A DNA stretch of 64,000 bases, taken from CAIJXB01 sp964439595. GTDB lineage: Bacteria; Chlamydiota; Chlamydiia; Chlamydiales; Rhabdochlamydiaceae. The stretch's first letter is position 1; every line of letters begins with the position of its first letter. Both the position numbers and the translations under genes were made by a program. Below, in pieces: positions 16,202-24,748 of the stretch. The stretch spans positions 62,001 to 126,000 of the forward strand of contig CAYTOK010000001.1 in the NCBI GenBank assembly GCA_964439595.1, given 5' to 3'. Under the pieces are notes generated by a model, which worked only from the letters and a program-made list of their open reading frames with translations, made no database searches and was not told the origin of the DNA.

Positions 16202-19200
16202 CTATAGAATAGGATTTCTTTTTTCTTGCTCTCTTAGCCCTAAGTTTCCATAGCGGTGATAGTCGTAACTTAAAGAGACTTCTCTAAAATAATGAAGTAG
16301 TTCAAAACGTCCGTTTGCAAGAACAGGAGCTGTGTCTAGAAAGCAGCCGGCTGCAGCTGCAGCCTTTTTAAGGTTGGATCCAGGTTCTTGTAAAACTCTG
16401 ACACGTGTGATTTTTTTATTTAGTATCCTACTTGCGAGTTCCTCTTCACTTTCTTGTATAAAAGAAAATTCATGAAGGAGTGATGTCCAGGTTTCATCGA
16501 AATTTATAGGAGAATCCTTAGGATCCCAGCTGACTTCTAACGGTGTTTTTGTTAGAAGTGCGGCGGCAAATATACGTAGAATATCAAGAGGGTTTGTTTC
16601 CTTTTGTATATAGAAGGACATATGATTTCTTGGCTTATAGTAAAGAGCGTTATCTTGTCCGACAGTAAGATCTAGTAAGCATTCTAGATTGCCTTCCGGA
16701 TTGCTAGGGTCATAGGAGGTGGGGAATTTTTTGATGTAAAATGCATAGCTAGCTAAGCTTCCGTAAAGAGTTCCCATCTCCTCTGTAGAAAAAGGGATCT
16801 TTCCAAGCAAATCTGTAATCGGAGTAAGGGTAGGAGGCAGAGATATTTTTTCGTTTGGAAGACCAATTTGTAAAGCGTGGGTAAATTGCATAAGGTAATT
16901 GGGGCCTCCGGCTTTCATGCCAAATCCAAAGCTGCTAGCTTTACACCCACCAAAGGGCTGTCTTCCTACAATCGCCCCTGTAGTTCCTCTGTTTATGTAA
17001 AGATTTCCAGCCTCTATAGAATCTATCCATTTTTTTAGATCTCGCATGTCTAAGGAGTTAATACCCGATGTGAGACCATAACACGTGCCGTTGGCAATGC
17101 GTATGGCACTTTCTAGAGTATCGGCGCGCAGAACGGCTAAAATAGGGCCAAAAAACTCTGTTTGATGCATGAAGCTTCCCTCTTTTACCCCCCATTTAAC
17201 ACCGGGGGACCAGAGGTTAGGATTGCTAGGATCCTTTTTAGGTTCTACAAGCCAGGATTCTCCTGGTTCTAATGTGGTTAATGCTTTTAGAAGATCTCCT
17301 TCAGGCGCTTTAATTAAAGGTGTTACCTTGGATTCAAGAGCCCAAGGAGAGCCTACTTGTAAACTCTCTACTGCATCTTTTAGCTGCTCTTGAAAGTGGG
17401 GATCATCGTAAACTTCTGCTTCTAAAATGGCTAGGCTTGCAGCACTACATTTTTGTCCTGCATGGCCAAAAGCAGATTGGATAAGGTCTTTAATAGCAAG
17501 ATCCCGATCAGAAAGTGCTGTAATAATAAAAGCATTTTTACCCCCTGTTTCTGCGGAAAGATCTAAACTGTTATTTAACTCCATGAATAATTTAGCTGTT
17601 GAGGTAGCTCCAGTTAGAATGACAGCATTTACTCTTTTGTCTGCAATGAGTTTACTACCTACCGGGGTGTCTACACAGTTTACGAATTGCAGTACTTTTT
17701 TAGAGATCCCTGCATCCCAAAGAGCATTAACTAAAATCCATCCACTTAAAACTGCTTCCGGGGCGGGCTTAAATATGACACAGTTTCCTGTGGCTAGAGC
17801 GGCTAAAATTCCTCCTGCAGGAATGGCTATAGGAAAATTCCATGGGGGTGTGACTAAAATAGTCCCCTTGGCTTGCCATTTTATATCGGTATAGGAATGG
17901 TTTTTACGTAGAGATCTTAAATAGTACTGCGCAAAGTCTATGGCTTCTGAAACTTCTGCATCAGCTTCTAAGATGGTTTTCCCTCCATCTGTCATCATAA
18001 CGCCGATGAGATTACCCCTGTTTTCTTGTAGTTTTTCTGCAGCTTTTGCTAAAAGATTCGCTCTTGCCTCTACTGAGGTATTTTGCCAGAAAGATTCCTC
18101 TTCTTTGGCTGCCATAAGAGCCTGGTTAATTTCTTCCCAAGAGGCAAGGCAGTAGCTATATAGAACTTTACTTGGATAAGAAGGGTCGATCCCTTCGGCT
18201 TTAGAAGGAAGAGAAACTTCTTTTCCTCCAATAACACAAGGGACAAGGGGGAAAGTTTTTTGCTTCCATTCTTTTACAAAATTTTCAGCCCAATGTCTAT
18301 TTTGCCTGAGAGAAAAATCTGTATCCGGTTCATTTTTAAAGAGATCTGATGTTTTATGAGGGAGTGGTTTATTTTGTCTATTTTGTGTTCTTCTAGGTCC
18401 AATAAAGATAGAATTCATAGTATTGCAAGCTTCTTTAAATTTTTCTGCTTGCTCTTTCCAATGAGGCGATTTAATTTTAAGTCCAAAGGTGTATCTTAGG
18501 AAGTTTTCCGGGCCTGTGTTTTCATCTAACCGACGGATAAGGTATGCTATGGCGCTTTGGAAGTCTTTTTTTTCCGCAACGGGACAGTAGAGGAGGATAT
18601 CTTTTGTTAAGATTTGAACGACTCTGCGCATATGATCTGCCATACCTTCAAGCATTTCAAAGGAAACATAAGGTTCTACACTGTTTTCTGCTCGAAGTAA
18701 CATCGCGTAGGCTATATCAAATAAATTATGACTGCCGATGCCAAGATGTACAGCTTCTGCATTTTCTTTTTGACAGCCATAGGAAACCATTTTTTTATAG
18801 TTCGCATCGACATCTGTTTTGGATTGGTAAGGAGCTTGCTCCCATCCTTTAAGACTTGCTTCGAATTGTTCCATCGCTAAATTAGCGCCTTTAACAATGC
18901 GAATTTTAATGGGGGCTCCTCCTTTGTTTATTCTTTCTTTAGCCCACTTGGTAAGTTCTTCTTGGATGAGAAAGCAGTCAGGTAGATAGGCTTGTAGAAC
19001 AATTCCTGCAGAGAAGTGGAGGAATTCAGGCTCATTTAAAACTTTTTTAAAAAGCTCTTTAGTTAGATGGAGATCTCTATATTCTTCCATGTCTAAATTG
19101 ACGAATTTACTGGTTTTTTCTCCGTTTGCTTTAGTAAATGAGTTGGTCATAGCAGCTCTATAGAGCTGTCGTAGTCTTTTTGAGAGAACTTCTAGGCTAT

Positions 19201-19849
19201 GATCCCACCCTAAAAGGTGAATTTGGCTGAATATCGTAGAGATTTTTATGGAAATGTATTCTATTTGTGGTTTGGCAAGGTCCTCTAGGTAAACGTTTAA
19301 TTTCCGAAGAGCTTCTTTTTCTCCAAGAATAGCTTCTCCTAGATGGTTTAAGTTGATGCGCACGCCCTGATCTTTGCGGATTTGCATATGTTTATTTAAG
19401 GATCTTTCTTCCCCTGGTAGAATAACGGTAGAGGTTTCTTTGCGGAGCATGAAAGTCATGATCGGAACCAATATGGGGGATAGAAAGGGGGTTAGAAGCG
19501 TAAAAAGTTTTAGTTGAAGACGATTAAGAAAATTTAGATAATGCGGGATCCCAAGTAAATTTAGAAGATAGTTAAGCTGGTTTGCTATCCTATAGGAGGA
19601 TTTACTTCTAAAGCACTGATCTGTCATGCTTGTTGTGAACCCTTTCCCTATAGGGTCTTTCATCATCCTGGCAAGCTGTTTTTGTTTCTTTTTTTCGAAA
19701 AAGGTTTCTGTTTTGATTGCTTCTTGTAGCATTTCGGCTGCGAGTTCAACGGCTTTTTGTTCTCTTTCTTCTAAAGTAAGGGGTAAAGATTTAGCATCTT
19801 TAATTTGTTTAATAGCGTTTTCTAAATGTTTTGATTGTTTTGAGAACAT
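16202..19849 (-). CDS. putA: Bifunctional proline dehydrogenase / glutamate semialdehyde dehydrogenase
   Basis: Oxidises proline to P5C (FAD) and then to glutamate (NAD), letting the cell use host proline for carbon and energy. The proline dehydrogenase barrel covers about residues 150-480 and carries the RRLDENTGPENFLRY motif. The aldehyde dehydrogenase domain has VTPPWNFPIAIPAGG, LSAETGGKN and the catalytic Cys801 in HAGQKCSAASLAI. About 190 further residues follow, as in long PutA proteins. There is no N-terminal ribbon-helix-helix domain, so it should not act as its own repressor. Total 1215 residues, single gene, transcribed divergently from the muramidase gene, with a hairpin downstream. 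Confidence 0.95.
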   Translation of the reverse strand: MFSKQSKHLENAIKQIKDAKSLPLTLEEREQKAVELAAEMLQEAIKTETFFEKKKQKQLARMMKDPIGKGFTTSMTDQCFRSKSSYRIANQLNYLLNLLGIPHYLNFLNRLQLKLFTLLTPFLSPILVPIMTFMLRKETSTVILPGEERSLNKHMQIRKDQGVRINLNHLGEAILGEKEALRKLNVYLEDLAKPQIEYISIKISTIFSQIHLLGWDHSLEVLSKRLRQLYRAAMTNSFTKANGEKTSKFVNLDMEEYRDLHLTKELFKKVLNEPEFLHFSAGIVLQAYLPDCFLIQEELTKWAKERINKGGAPIKIRIVKGANLAMEQFEASLKGWEQAPYQSKTDVDANYKKMVSYGCQKENAEAVHLGIGSHNLFDIAYAMLLRAENSVEPYVSFEMLEGMADHMRRVVQILTKDILLYCPVAEKKDFQSAIAYLIRRLDENTGPENFLRYTFGLKIKSPHWKEQAEKFKEACNTMNSIFIGPRRTQNRQNKPLPHKTSDLFKNEPDTDFSLRQNRHWAENFVKEWKQKTFPLVPCVIGGKEVSLPSKAEGIDPSYPSKVLYSYCLASWEEINQALMAAKEEESFWQNTSVEARANLLAKAAEKLQENRGNLIGVMMTDGGKTILEADAEVSEAIDFAQYYLRSLRKNHSYTDIKWQAKGTILVTPPWNFPIAIPAGGILAALATGNCVIFKPAPEAVLSGWILVNALWDAGISKKVLQFVNCVDTPVGSKLIADKRVNAVILTGATSTAKLFMELNNSLDLSAETGGKNAFIITALSDRDLAIKDLIQSAFGHAGQKCSAASLAILEAEVYDDPHFQEQLKDAVESLQVGSPWALESKVTPLIKAPEGDLLKALTTLEPGESWLVEPKKDPSNPNLWSPGVKWGVKEGSFMHQTEFFGPILAVLRADTLESAIRIANGTCYGLTSGINSLDMRDLKKWIDSIEAGNLYINRGTTGAIVGRQPFGGCKASSFGFGMKAGGPNYLMQFTHALQIGLPNEKISLPPTLTPITDLLGKIPFSTEEMGTLYGSLASYAFYIKKFPTSYDPSNPEGNLECLLDLTVGQDNALYYKPRNHMSFYIQKETNPLDILRIFAAALLTKTPLEVSWDPKDSPINFDETWTSLLHEFSFIQESEEELASRILNKKITRVRVLQEPGSNLKKAAAAAGCFLDTAPVLANGRFELLHYFREVSLSYDYHRYGNLGLREQEKRNPIL

Positions 19850-19982
19850 AGATTTGCCCTTTTATTTCATGTTTATAATTAATTAGTATCATAGTCTATG
19901 TTTTATTTAAATATTTTATTTCAAATAGAGTTGTTTGTAAGTAAGACTTGGATTATTATCGAAAGAGAATAAGGAGATTTGC

Positions 19983-21197
19983 GTGAGACTTTGTTTAGTA
20001 GTTTTCTTTTTTTTGATTTTTTCGGGAAAAATTTGTGCCTTAGATTTAGGGGTGGATGTTTTTTTTTCAGAAGGGAACTATTTGGAATTTAAGGGAAAAA
20101 AAGTAGGTCTAATTACGAATCAGACCGGCATTAACAAGGGATTGGAATCCACATTAGATCTTTTTTTACGTAACCTCGATGTAGTTGCTATTTTTGCTCC
20201 GGAGCATGGACTATTTGGGGAAGTAGCCGCTGAAAAAGAAGTTAAAGGGCATAAAATTGGCAAGGTGCCTGTATATAGTCTTTATGGTAAAACAAGAAGG
20301 CCAAGTAGCGAGATGTTAAAAGGAATTGATGTACTTGTCTATGACATCCAAGAAATTGGATGCAGGTCTTACACGTATGCAAGCACTCTTTATTACGTAA
20401 TGGAAGAGGCTGCCAAGTATAAAATCCCTGTCGTTGTTTTAGATCGTCCTAATCCTTTAGGAGGTAGGCTTGTAGATGGACCGATGTTAGACCCCAAAGT
20501 GCGCTCTTTTATTGGTTATATTGATGTCCCCTACTGTCATGGGATGACTATTGGAGAGATGGCGAGGTATTTCAATGGAGAGTACAATATCCGCTGTCAA
20601 TTGCATGTTGTTTCTATGAGGGGATGGAAAAGGGAGATGTTTTTCGCAGATACGGGACTCACCTGGATTCCAACGAGCCCGTATGTGCCTGATGCTGATA
20701 CGTCTTTTTTTTATGCAACAACAGGCCTCATTGGAGGGCTTAGCATGTTAAGTATTGGAATTGGTTATACGCTTCCATTTAAGGTAGTAGGAGCTCCTTG
20801 GATTAGTGCTAAAGAGTTTGCGCAAATGTTAAATAAGCAAAACTTACCTGGGGTGCAGTTTTTGCCTATTCATTTTACTCCGCAATACGGGCTTTATAAA
20901 GGAGAGGTGTGTCAAGGGGCTTTTATTGTGATTACAGATAGAGGGAAATACAAGCCAGTTCGCATCCAATGTTTTATTTTAGGGATTGTTAAGTCCCTCT
21001 ATCCGGAGATTTTCAAGAAAAAAATAGGAGAGCTTTCTAAACTCAAAAAAGAGCTTTTTTGTAAAGCTTTTGGAGGAGAGGAAATTTTCTCTATTTTACT
21101 AAAAGAAAAGTATCCAGCTTGGAAAATGGCAGAATATGAAAATGAGCGTCGGGTACTTTACCTGGAAAAGAGAAAGAAGTATTTATTATATAATTAG
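19983..21197 (+). CDS. namZ: Exported exo-N-acetylmuramidase, NamZ/DUF1343 family
   Basis: Members of this family (PF07075, glycoside hydrolase GH171) release N-acetylmuramic acid from the non-reducing ends of peptidoglycan fragments. Signal peptide at residues 1-19 (LCLVVFFFLIFSGKICA). Family motifs: GLITNQTGI, FAPEHGLFGEVAA, YSLYGKTRRPS, LVYDIQEIGCRSYTY, VLDRPNPLGG, and PYCHGMTIGEMA. The start is GTG with AAGGAG six bases upstream. 404 residues is normal. The substrate matters here because chlamydiae make little or only transient peptidoglycan. The stop codon lies inside the CIRCE element of groES, so this gene sits just upstream of the chaperonin promoter. Confidence 0.85.
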   Translation: MRLCLVVFFFLIFSGKICALDLGVDVFFSEGNYLEFKGKKVGLITNQTGINKGLESTLDLFLRNLDVVAIFAPEHGLFGEVAAEKEVKGHKIGKVPVYSLYGKTRRPSSEMLKGIDVLVYDIQEIGCRSYTYASTLYYVMEEAAKYKIPVVVLDRPNPLGGRLVDGPMLDPKVRSFIGYIDVPYCHGMTIGEMARYFNGEYNIRCQLHVVSMRGWKREMFFADTGLTWIPTSPYVPDADTSFFYATTGLIGGLSMLSIGIGYTLPFKVVGAPWISAKEFAQMLNKQNLPGVQFLPIHFTPQYGLYKGEVCQGAFIVITDRGKYKPVRIQCFILGIVKSLYPEIFKKKIGELSKLKKELFCKAFGGEEIFSILLKEKYPAWKMAEYENERRVLYLEKRKKYLLYN

Positions 21198-21220
21198 CAC
21201 TCACCTACTTCTACTGCTAA
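21194..21220 (+). promoter_or_regulatory. CIRCE operator (HrcA site) of groESL
   Basis: The left half-site TTAGCACTC is exact, the spacer is 9 bases, and the right half-site TACTGCTAA differs from GAGTGCTAA at two positions. The length of 27 bp and the place ahead of groES fit an HrcA heat-shock operator. It overlaps the namZ stop codon and lies upstream of the -35 box, not over the start site. Confidence 0.85.
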
Positions 21221-21237
21221 AAAAACCATCTATTGCG

Positions 21238-21266
21238 TTGACAAAAACTGGGAGTCCTCGTAGACT
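21238..21266 (+). promoter_or_regulatory. Sigma-70-type promoter of groESL
   Basis: TTGACA, 17-base spacer, TAGACT. The -35 box matches consensus exactly and the -10 box at four of six positions. It sits 17 bp after the CIRCE element and about 55 bp ahead of groES. Confidence 0.75.
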
Positions 21267-21320
21267 TCTGTTTCTTAATTATCACGTTTCCTAAACGAAT
21301 ATGTAAAAGGAGAAAAATAT

Positions 21321-21629
21321 ATGACAGCACATGTACAGGCCCCGGCTAGACCTTTGGGCAATCGAATTCTTATTAAGCGTTTTCAGGCAAAAACATCTCA
21401 GGGGGGTATTTTGCTTCCTGATTCAGCGCAGCAAAAACCTAAAGAAGGAGAAGTTATTGCCGTAGGCCCTGGAAAGATGAACGACGAAGGAAGAATTAGT
21501 CCCATGACTGTAAAAGTAGGAGATAAGGTTTTATTTTCTTCTTATGCTGGGGTCGAAGTGAAGGTTGGGGACATGGAAGATGGATATTTGATTTTGTCTG
21601 AAGATGAAGTTTTGGGAATTCTTAATTAA
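21321..21629 (+). CDS. groES: Co-chaperonin GroES
   Basis: Heptameric lid of the GroEL chamber. The mobile-loop region is KTSQGGILLPDSAQQKPKEG, the core has EVIAVGPGKM, and the C-terminus is GYLILSEDEVLGIL. 102 residues, as usual. A strong AAAAGGAG precedes the ATG. It is cotranscribed with groEL 17 bp downstream, under the CIRCE-controlled promoter, so it should be induced by heat and by HrcA release. Confidence 0.97.
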   Translation: MTAHVQAPARPLGNRILIKRFQAKTSQGGILLPDSAQQKPKEGEVIAVGPGKMNDEGRISPMTVKVGDKVLFSSYAGVEVKVGDMEDGYLILSEDEVLGILN

Positions 21630-21646
21630 TACAATCGGAGTCGAAA

Positions 21647-23308
21647 ATGTCAAAATTATTACAATTTAATGAAGAAGCTCTTAAGTCTATTTTAAAGGGT
21701 GTGAAGACGCTGGCAAAAGCCGTAATTGTGACCTTAGGTCCTAAGGGAAGAAATGTGGTAATTAACAAGGGCTTTGGCGCGCCACTTTCTACAAAAGACG
21801 GAGTGACAGTTGCTAAAGAGATTGTGCTAAAGGACAAGTTTGAAAATATTGGAGCTCAGCTTGTAAAAGAGGCCTCTTCTAAGACGGCAGATTTAGCTGG
21901 TGATGGAACAACTACGGCGATTGTTCTTGCGGAAGCTATTTTTTCTGCTGGGGTAAAAAATGTGATTGCCGGCGCTAATCCTATGAGCGTAAAAAAAGGT
22001 ATAGATAAAGCCGTAGAAGTTGTTTGTAAAGAATTGACGAGTTTAGCAACGCTTATAGCAAGTCCTGAAGAGATTAGGCAGATTGCCACTATTTCTGCTA
22101 ATAATGACGCTGAAATTGGCGCCATTATTGCAGAGGCTATGCAAAAAGTAGGAAAAGACGGGACAACGACGATTGCTGAAGCAAAAGGGATTGATACAAC
22201 ACTTGATGTCGTAGACGGTATGCAGTTTGATAAGGGATACTTGTCTCCTTATTTTATTACCAATGCTGAAAAAATGGTAGTAGAGCTTGAAAACGCCTAT
22301 ATTCTTATTGCCGAAGGGAAAATTTCTTCCATAAAAGAAATTGTTCCTATGCTAGAGAAGGTAATGGAAAAAGGGCAAAGGCCTCTTCTTATTATTGCAG
22401 ATGATGTGGACGGCGAAGCTTTAGCGACTCTTGTAGTGAATAAAATTAAAGCAGGACTTCCTGTCTGTGCTGTTAGAGCTCCGGCTTTTGGAGATAGAAA
22501 AAAGGCTCAACTTCAAGACATAGCTGTTTTAACAGGGGCAACTGTTGTTACGGCGGACTTAGGTCTTATCATGGAAGATGTGGGTCTTGAAGTTCTAGGC
22601 TCTGCTAAGAAAGTAAAAGTTGGTAAGGATACCACAACGATCGTTGACGGACAGGGCGATGGTTCTTTAATCAAAGAAAGAATCGCTTTGATTAAAGCTG
22701 AGATCTCTTCTGCTACTTCTGAGTATGAAAAAGAAAAGCTTTCAGAGCGATTGGCTAAGCTTTCCGGTGGAGTTGCCGTAATTAATGTTGGTGCTGCTAC
22801 GGAATCAGAGCTTAAAGAGAAAAAGGCTCGTGTGGATGATGCTCTTCATGCAACGCATGCTGCTGTTGTAGAAGGTGTTGTTCCAGGGGGAGGAGTAGCT
22901 CTTCTTCGCGCCGTAAAAGCGTTAAAGAATTTTAAGCTCGAAGGCGATGAAGCTATTGGCGTTCAGATTGTTTTTGAAAGCGCTTTTGCTCCTGCCGCTG
23001 CTATAGCAAATAACTGCGGTAAGCAAGGTTCTCTTATTGCAGAAAAGATTTATGAGCGGACAGGGGCTTTTGGTTACAATGGTCTTACAGATGAATTCTG
23101 TGACTTAGTAAAAGCAGGTGTTCTTGATCCTGTTCTAGTAACAAAAAGCGCTTTAAGAAATGCCGCTTCGATAGCCGGGATGCTTATTACTATTGCAGCC
23201 ATGATTACCGATAAACCTGTGCCTAAATCAGCTTCTCCAATGCCTTCTATGGATGGTATGGGAGGAATGGGTGGCATGGGAGGTATGGGCGGAATGGATA
23301 TGATGTAA
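21647..23308 (+). CDS. groEL: Chaperonin GroEL (60 kDa)
   Basis: ATP-driven protein-folding chamber subunit. The ATP site motif GDGTTTAIVLAEAI and the equatorial VTLGPKGRNVVI are intact, as is VVPGGGVALLRA. The C-terminus is the typical flexible GGMGGMGGMGGM tail ending in DMM. 553 residues, slightly longer than E. coli GroEL. Chlamydiae usually carry several groEL copies; pairing with groES marks this one as the main, essential chaperonin (GroEL1 type). The sequence is complete and followed by a terminator. Confidence 0.98.
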   Translation: MSKLLQFNEEALKSILKGVKTLAKAVIVTLGPKGRNVVINKGFGAPLSTKDGVTVAKEIVLKDKFENIGAQLVKEASSKTADLAGDGTTTAIVLAEAIFSAGVKNVIAGANPMSVKKGIDKAVEVVCKELTSLATLIASPEEIRQIATISANNDAEIGAIIAEAMQKVGKDGTTTIAEAKGIDTTLDVVDGMQFDKGYLSPYFITNAEKMVVELENAYILIAEGKISSIKEIVPMLEKVMEKGQRPLLIIADDVDGEALATLVVNKIKAGLPVCAVRAPAFGDRKKAQLQDIAVLTGATVVTADLGLIMEDVGLEVLGSAKKVKVGKDTTTIVDGQGDGSLIKERIALIKAEISSATSEYEKEKLSERLAKLSGGVAVINVGAATESELKEKKARVDDALHATHAAVVEGVVPGGGVALLRAVKALKNFKLEGDEAIGVQIVFESAFAPAAAIANNCGKQGSLIAEKIYERTGAFGYNGLTDEFCDLVKAGVLDPVLVTKSALRNAASIAGMLITIAAMITDKPVPKSASPMPSMDGMGGMGGMGGMGGMDMM

Positions 23309-23332
23309 TCTTATTTTTTAGTTCTATTACAA

Positions 23333-23372
23333 AAAGGGAAAGGTTCTTTGGTGCCTTTCCCTTTCTTATTTT
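23333..23372. terminator. Terminator between groEL and the convergent TetR gene
   Basis: An 11-bp stem AAAGGGAAAGG / CCTTTCCCTTT with a 10-base loop. On the minus strand it ends in TTTTT, a good U tract for the regulator gene; on the plus strand the T run is broken but it can still serve groEL. Confidence 0.75.
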
Positions 23373-23396
23373 CCGTGAATGCTTATCTCTTTAAGC

Positions 23397-24023
23397 TTAT
23401 ACACCTACTAGCATCTTCACTAAAAGGTCCGTTAACCACTTTTCGTACTCCTCAGGTGGCCATCCTTGTTCAATGACGAGCATTCGATATAGATCCCTCC
23501 CTGTAAAAGCCCATAATATATCGCGAGCCTTGGTCTGGGTAAGTCCTTTTATGAGGGACTTTTCTTTAACCATTATTTTGATGGTTTCTTCTTGACGGAG
23601 ATAACGACGCTTTTCTCTTTCCTTTTCAAACTCTTTAAACTCGGGAGCTAAAATAGAGGCTCCTTGAAAAATCGCCATTTGAGCTCTTTCAGCATCATAT
23701 ATTTGCCTAGAAATTTTTGCAGCTACTCCGAGTCTTTCTTTTACAGGTTTTTCTCGGGTAACCTCTTTTACTAAAGCTTCACGTTGAATATCTGGAAGAG
23801 CCTGATCCATTAAAGCTCTTAAAACACCCCGTTTAGATTGAAATAGTGAATAAATTGTAGAAACAGAAACATCCGCGGCTTTAGCTAAACTTTCAATTGT
23901 TACAGCTTCAAACCCTTCTTTTTGAAAGAGTTTTTTGGCGCAGTCAAGAATGCGGCCTTTAGTTAAAGAGGCTCCTTCTTCTCTTACTTCTGAATTGTAT
24001 ATTCTTTTTTTAGCGTTTGACAT
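23397..24023 (-). CDS. TetR-family transcriptional regulator
   Basis: DNA-binding repressor with an N-terminal helix-turn-helix at about residues 41-63 (VTIESLAKAADVSVSTIYSL, then FQSKRGVLRAL), followed by an all-helical ligand domain that is not family-specific. 208 residues, normal. The N-terminal 20 residues are basic. It is divergent from a small SnoaL-like gene across a 62-bp AT-rich gap, which is the usual arrangement for a TetR protein and its target. The gap holds ATGTA and TACAT ends flanking AT-rich sequence but no clean palindrome. Ligand unknown. Confidence 0.88.
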   Translation of the reverse strand: MSNAKKRIYNSEVREEGASLTKGRILDCAKKLFQKEGFEAVTIESLAKAADVSVSTIYSLFQSKRGVLRALMDQALPDIQREALVKEVTREKPVKERLGVAAKISRQIYDAERAQMAIFQGASILAPEFKEFEKEREKRRYLRQEETIKIMVKEKSLIKGLTQTKARDILWAFTGRDLYRMLVIEQGWPPEEYEKWLTDLLVKMLVGV

Positions 24024-24085
24024 ATTAGATGTAGTTTACTATATTCAATACATAAAAGCAAAAAAAATCTCAAAAGGAGTGGATT

Positions 24086-24454
24086 ATGAGTCAAAATAAT
24101 GCCGATATAGCTGAGTCTTATTATAGAGCTATGGAAGAAAAAGATATGGAAAGCTTAGGGAGCTATTTACACTCAGATGTAATCTTCGTAGGGCCTTTAG
24201 CGGAGCTAAAAGGAAAGGATGCAGTTCTTTCCGCAGCTAGAGGCTTTTCCTCTTTTTTAAAGAAGATTACAATACGTGCAAAATTTGGTTCTGAGACCCA
24301 AGCGATGCTTGTCTATGATATGGATTGTCCCGAGCCTATTGGTCGTTTCCCGGCAGCGACTCTTATGAGCCTTGAAAAAGGTCTTATTACAAAACTTGAA
24401 CTCTTTTATGATGCTCGACCTTTTGAAAAGAAGAAGGAGGAGATTTTCTCTTAA
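24086..24454 (+). CDS. SnoaL/NTF2-like small protein
   Basis: 122 residues with the pattern of the cystatin-like NTF2 cone fold: an N-terminal helix (DIAESYYRAMEEKDMESLGSY), LHSDVIFVGPLAELKGKDAVL, then strands ending in LITKLELFYDARPF. Members are small-ligand-binding enzymes or regulators, and the catalytic residues are not conserved enough to assign a reaction. AAAAGGAG lies ahead of the ATG. It is divergent from the TetR gene and is probably its target. A long hairpin follows the stop. Confidence 0.7.
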   Translation: MSQNNADIAESYYRAMEEKDMESLGSYLHSDVIFVGPLAELKGKDAVLSAARGFSSFLKKITIRAKFGSETQAMLVYDMDCPEPIGRFPAATLMSLEKGLITKLELFYDARPFEKKKEEIFS

Positions 24455-24463
24455 AAATTTTAG

Positions 24464-24521
24464 TTCGCTATCTGTTCATCCATGCTTTTTAAAAAAGCGT
24501 GGGTGAATTTGGAATAGCGAA
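24464..24521. terminator. Long imperfect hairpin downstream of the SnoaL-like gene
   Basis: TTCGCTAT pairs with ATAGCGAA at the ends, and the inner arms TTCATCCATGCTTTTT and AAAAAGCGTGGGTGAA pair with two G-U wobbles. No U tract follows, so it may be an mRNA-stabilising structure or a small inserted repeat rather than a simple terminator. Confidence 0.5.
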
Positions 24522-24614
24522 GGTTATGGGCTTCAGCTCCAATCTCTACACGCGTACTCTATACGAAATTTAGCCAAAAATAGGATGTCTTACCTTGTTG
24601 AAATGGTGAAATAT

Positions 24615-24704
24615 TACCCTGAAATTGATTTTTTATTGATTTGGTGTAGTCTTTTTGTGTTTTAGTTTATTACACCAAAATCGATTTTTGTTGATTTGAG
24701 GGTA
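24615..24704 (+). promoter_or_regulatory. 34-bp inverted repeats upstream of an ATPase gene
   Basis: TACCCTGAAAT at the left end faces ATTTGAGGGTA at the right, and GATTTGGTGTA faces TACACCAAAATC inside, giving two nested arms of about 34 bp around an AT-rich centre. The structure ends 44 bp before the ATPase start and is probably its operator. Confidence 0.6.
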
Positions 24705-24748
24705 GGAATTTAGTATATTTTAGAGAATCTGGAGAAGGAGGAGGTTCT

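Noticed and set aside
17169..18155. Plus-strand open frames inside putA
   Set aside because: Antisense to clearly conserved PutA motifs.
24024..24085. TetR operator in the regulator-SnoaL gap
   Set aside because: Only 5-bp ends (ATGTA/TACAT) match; too weak to list as a site although regulation from this gap is likely.
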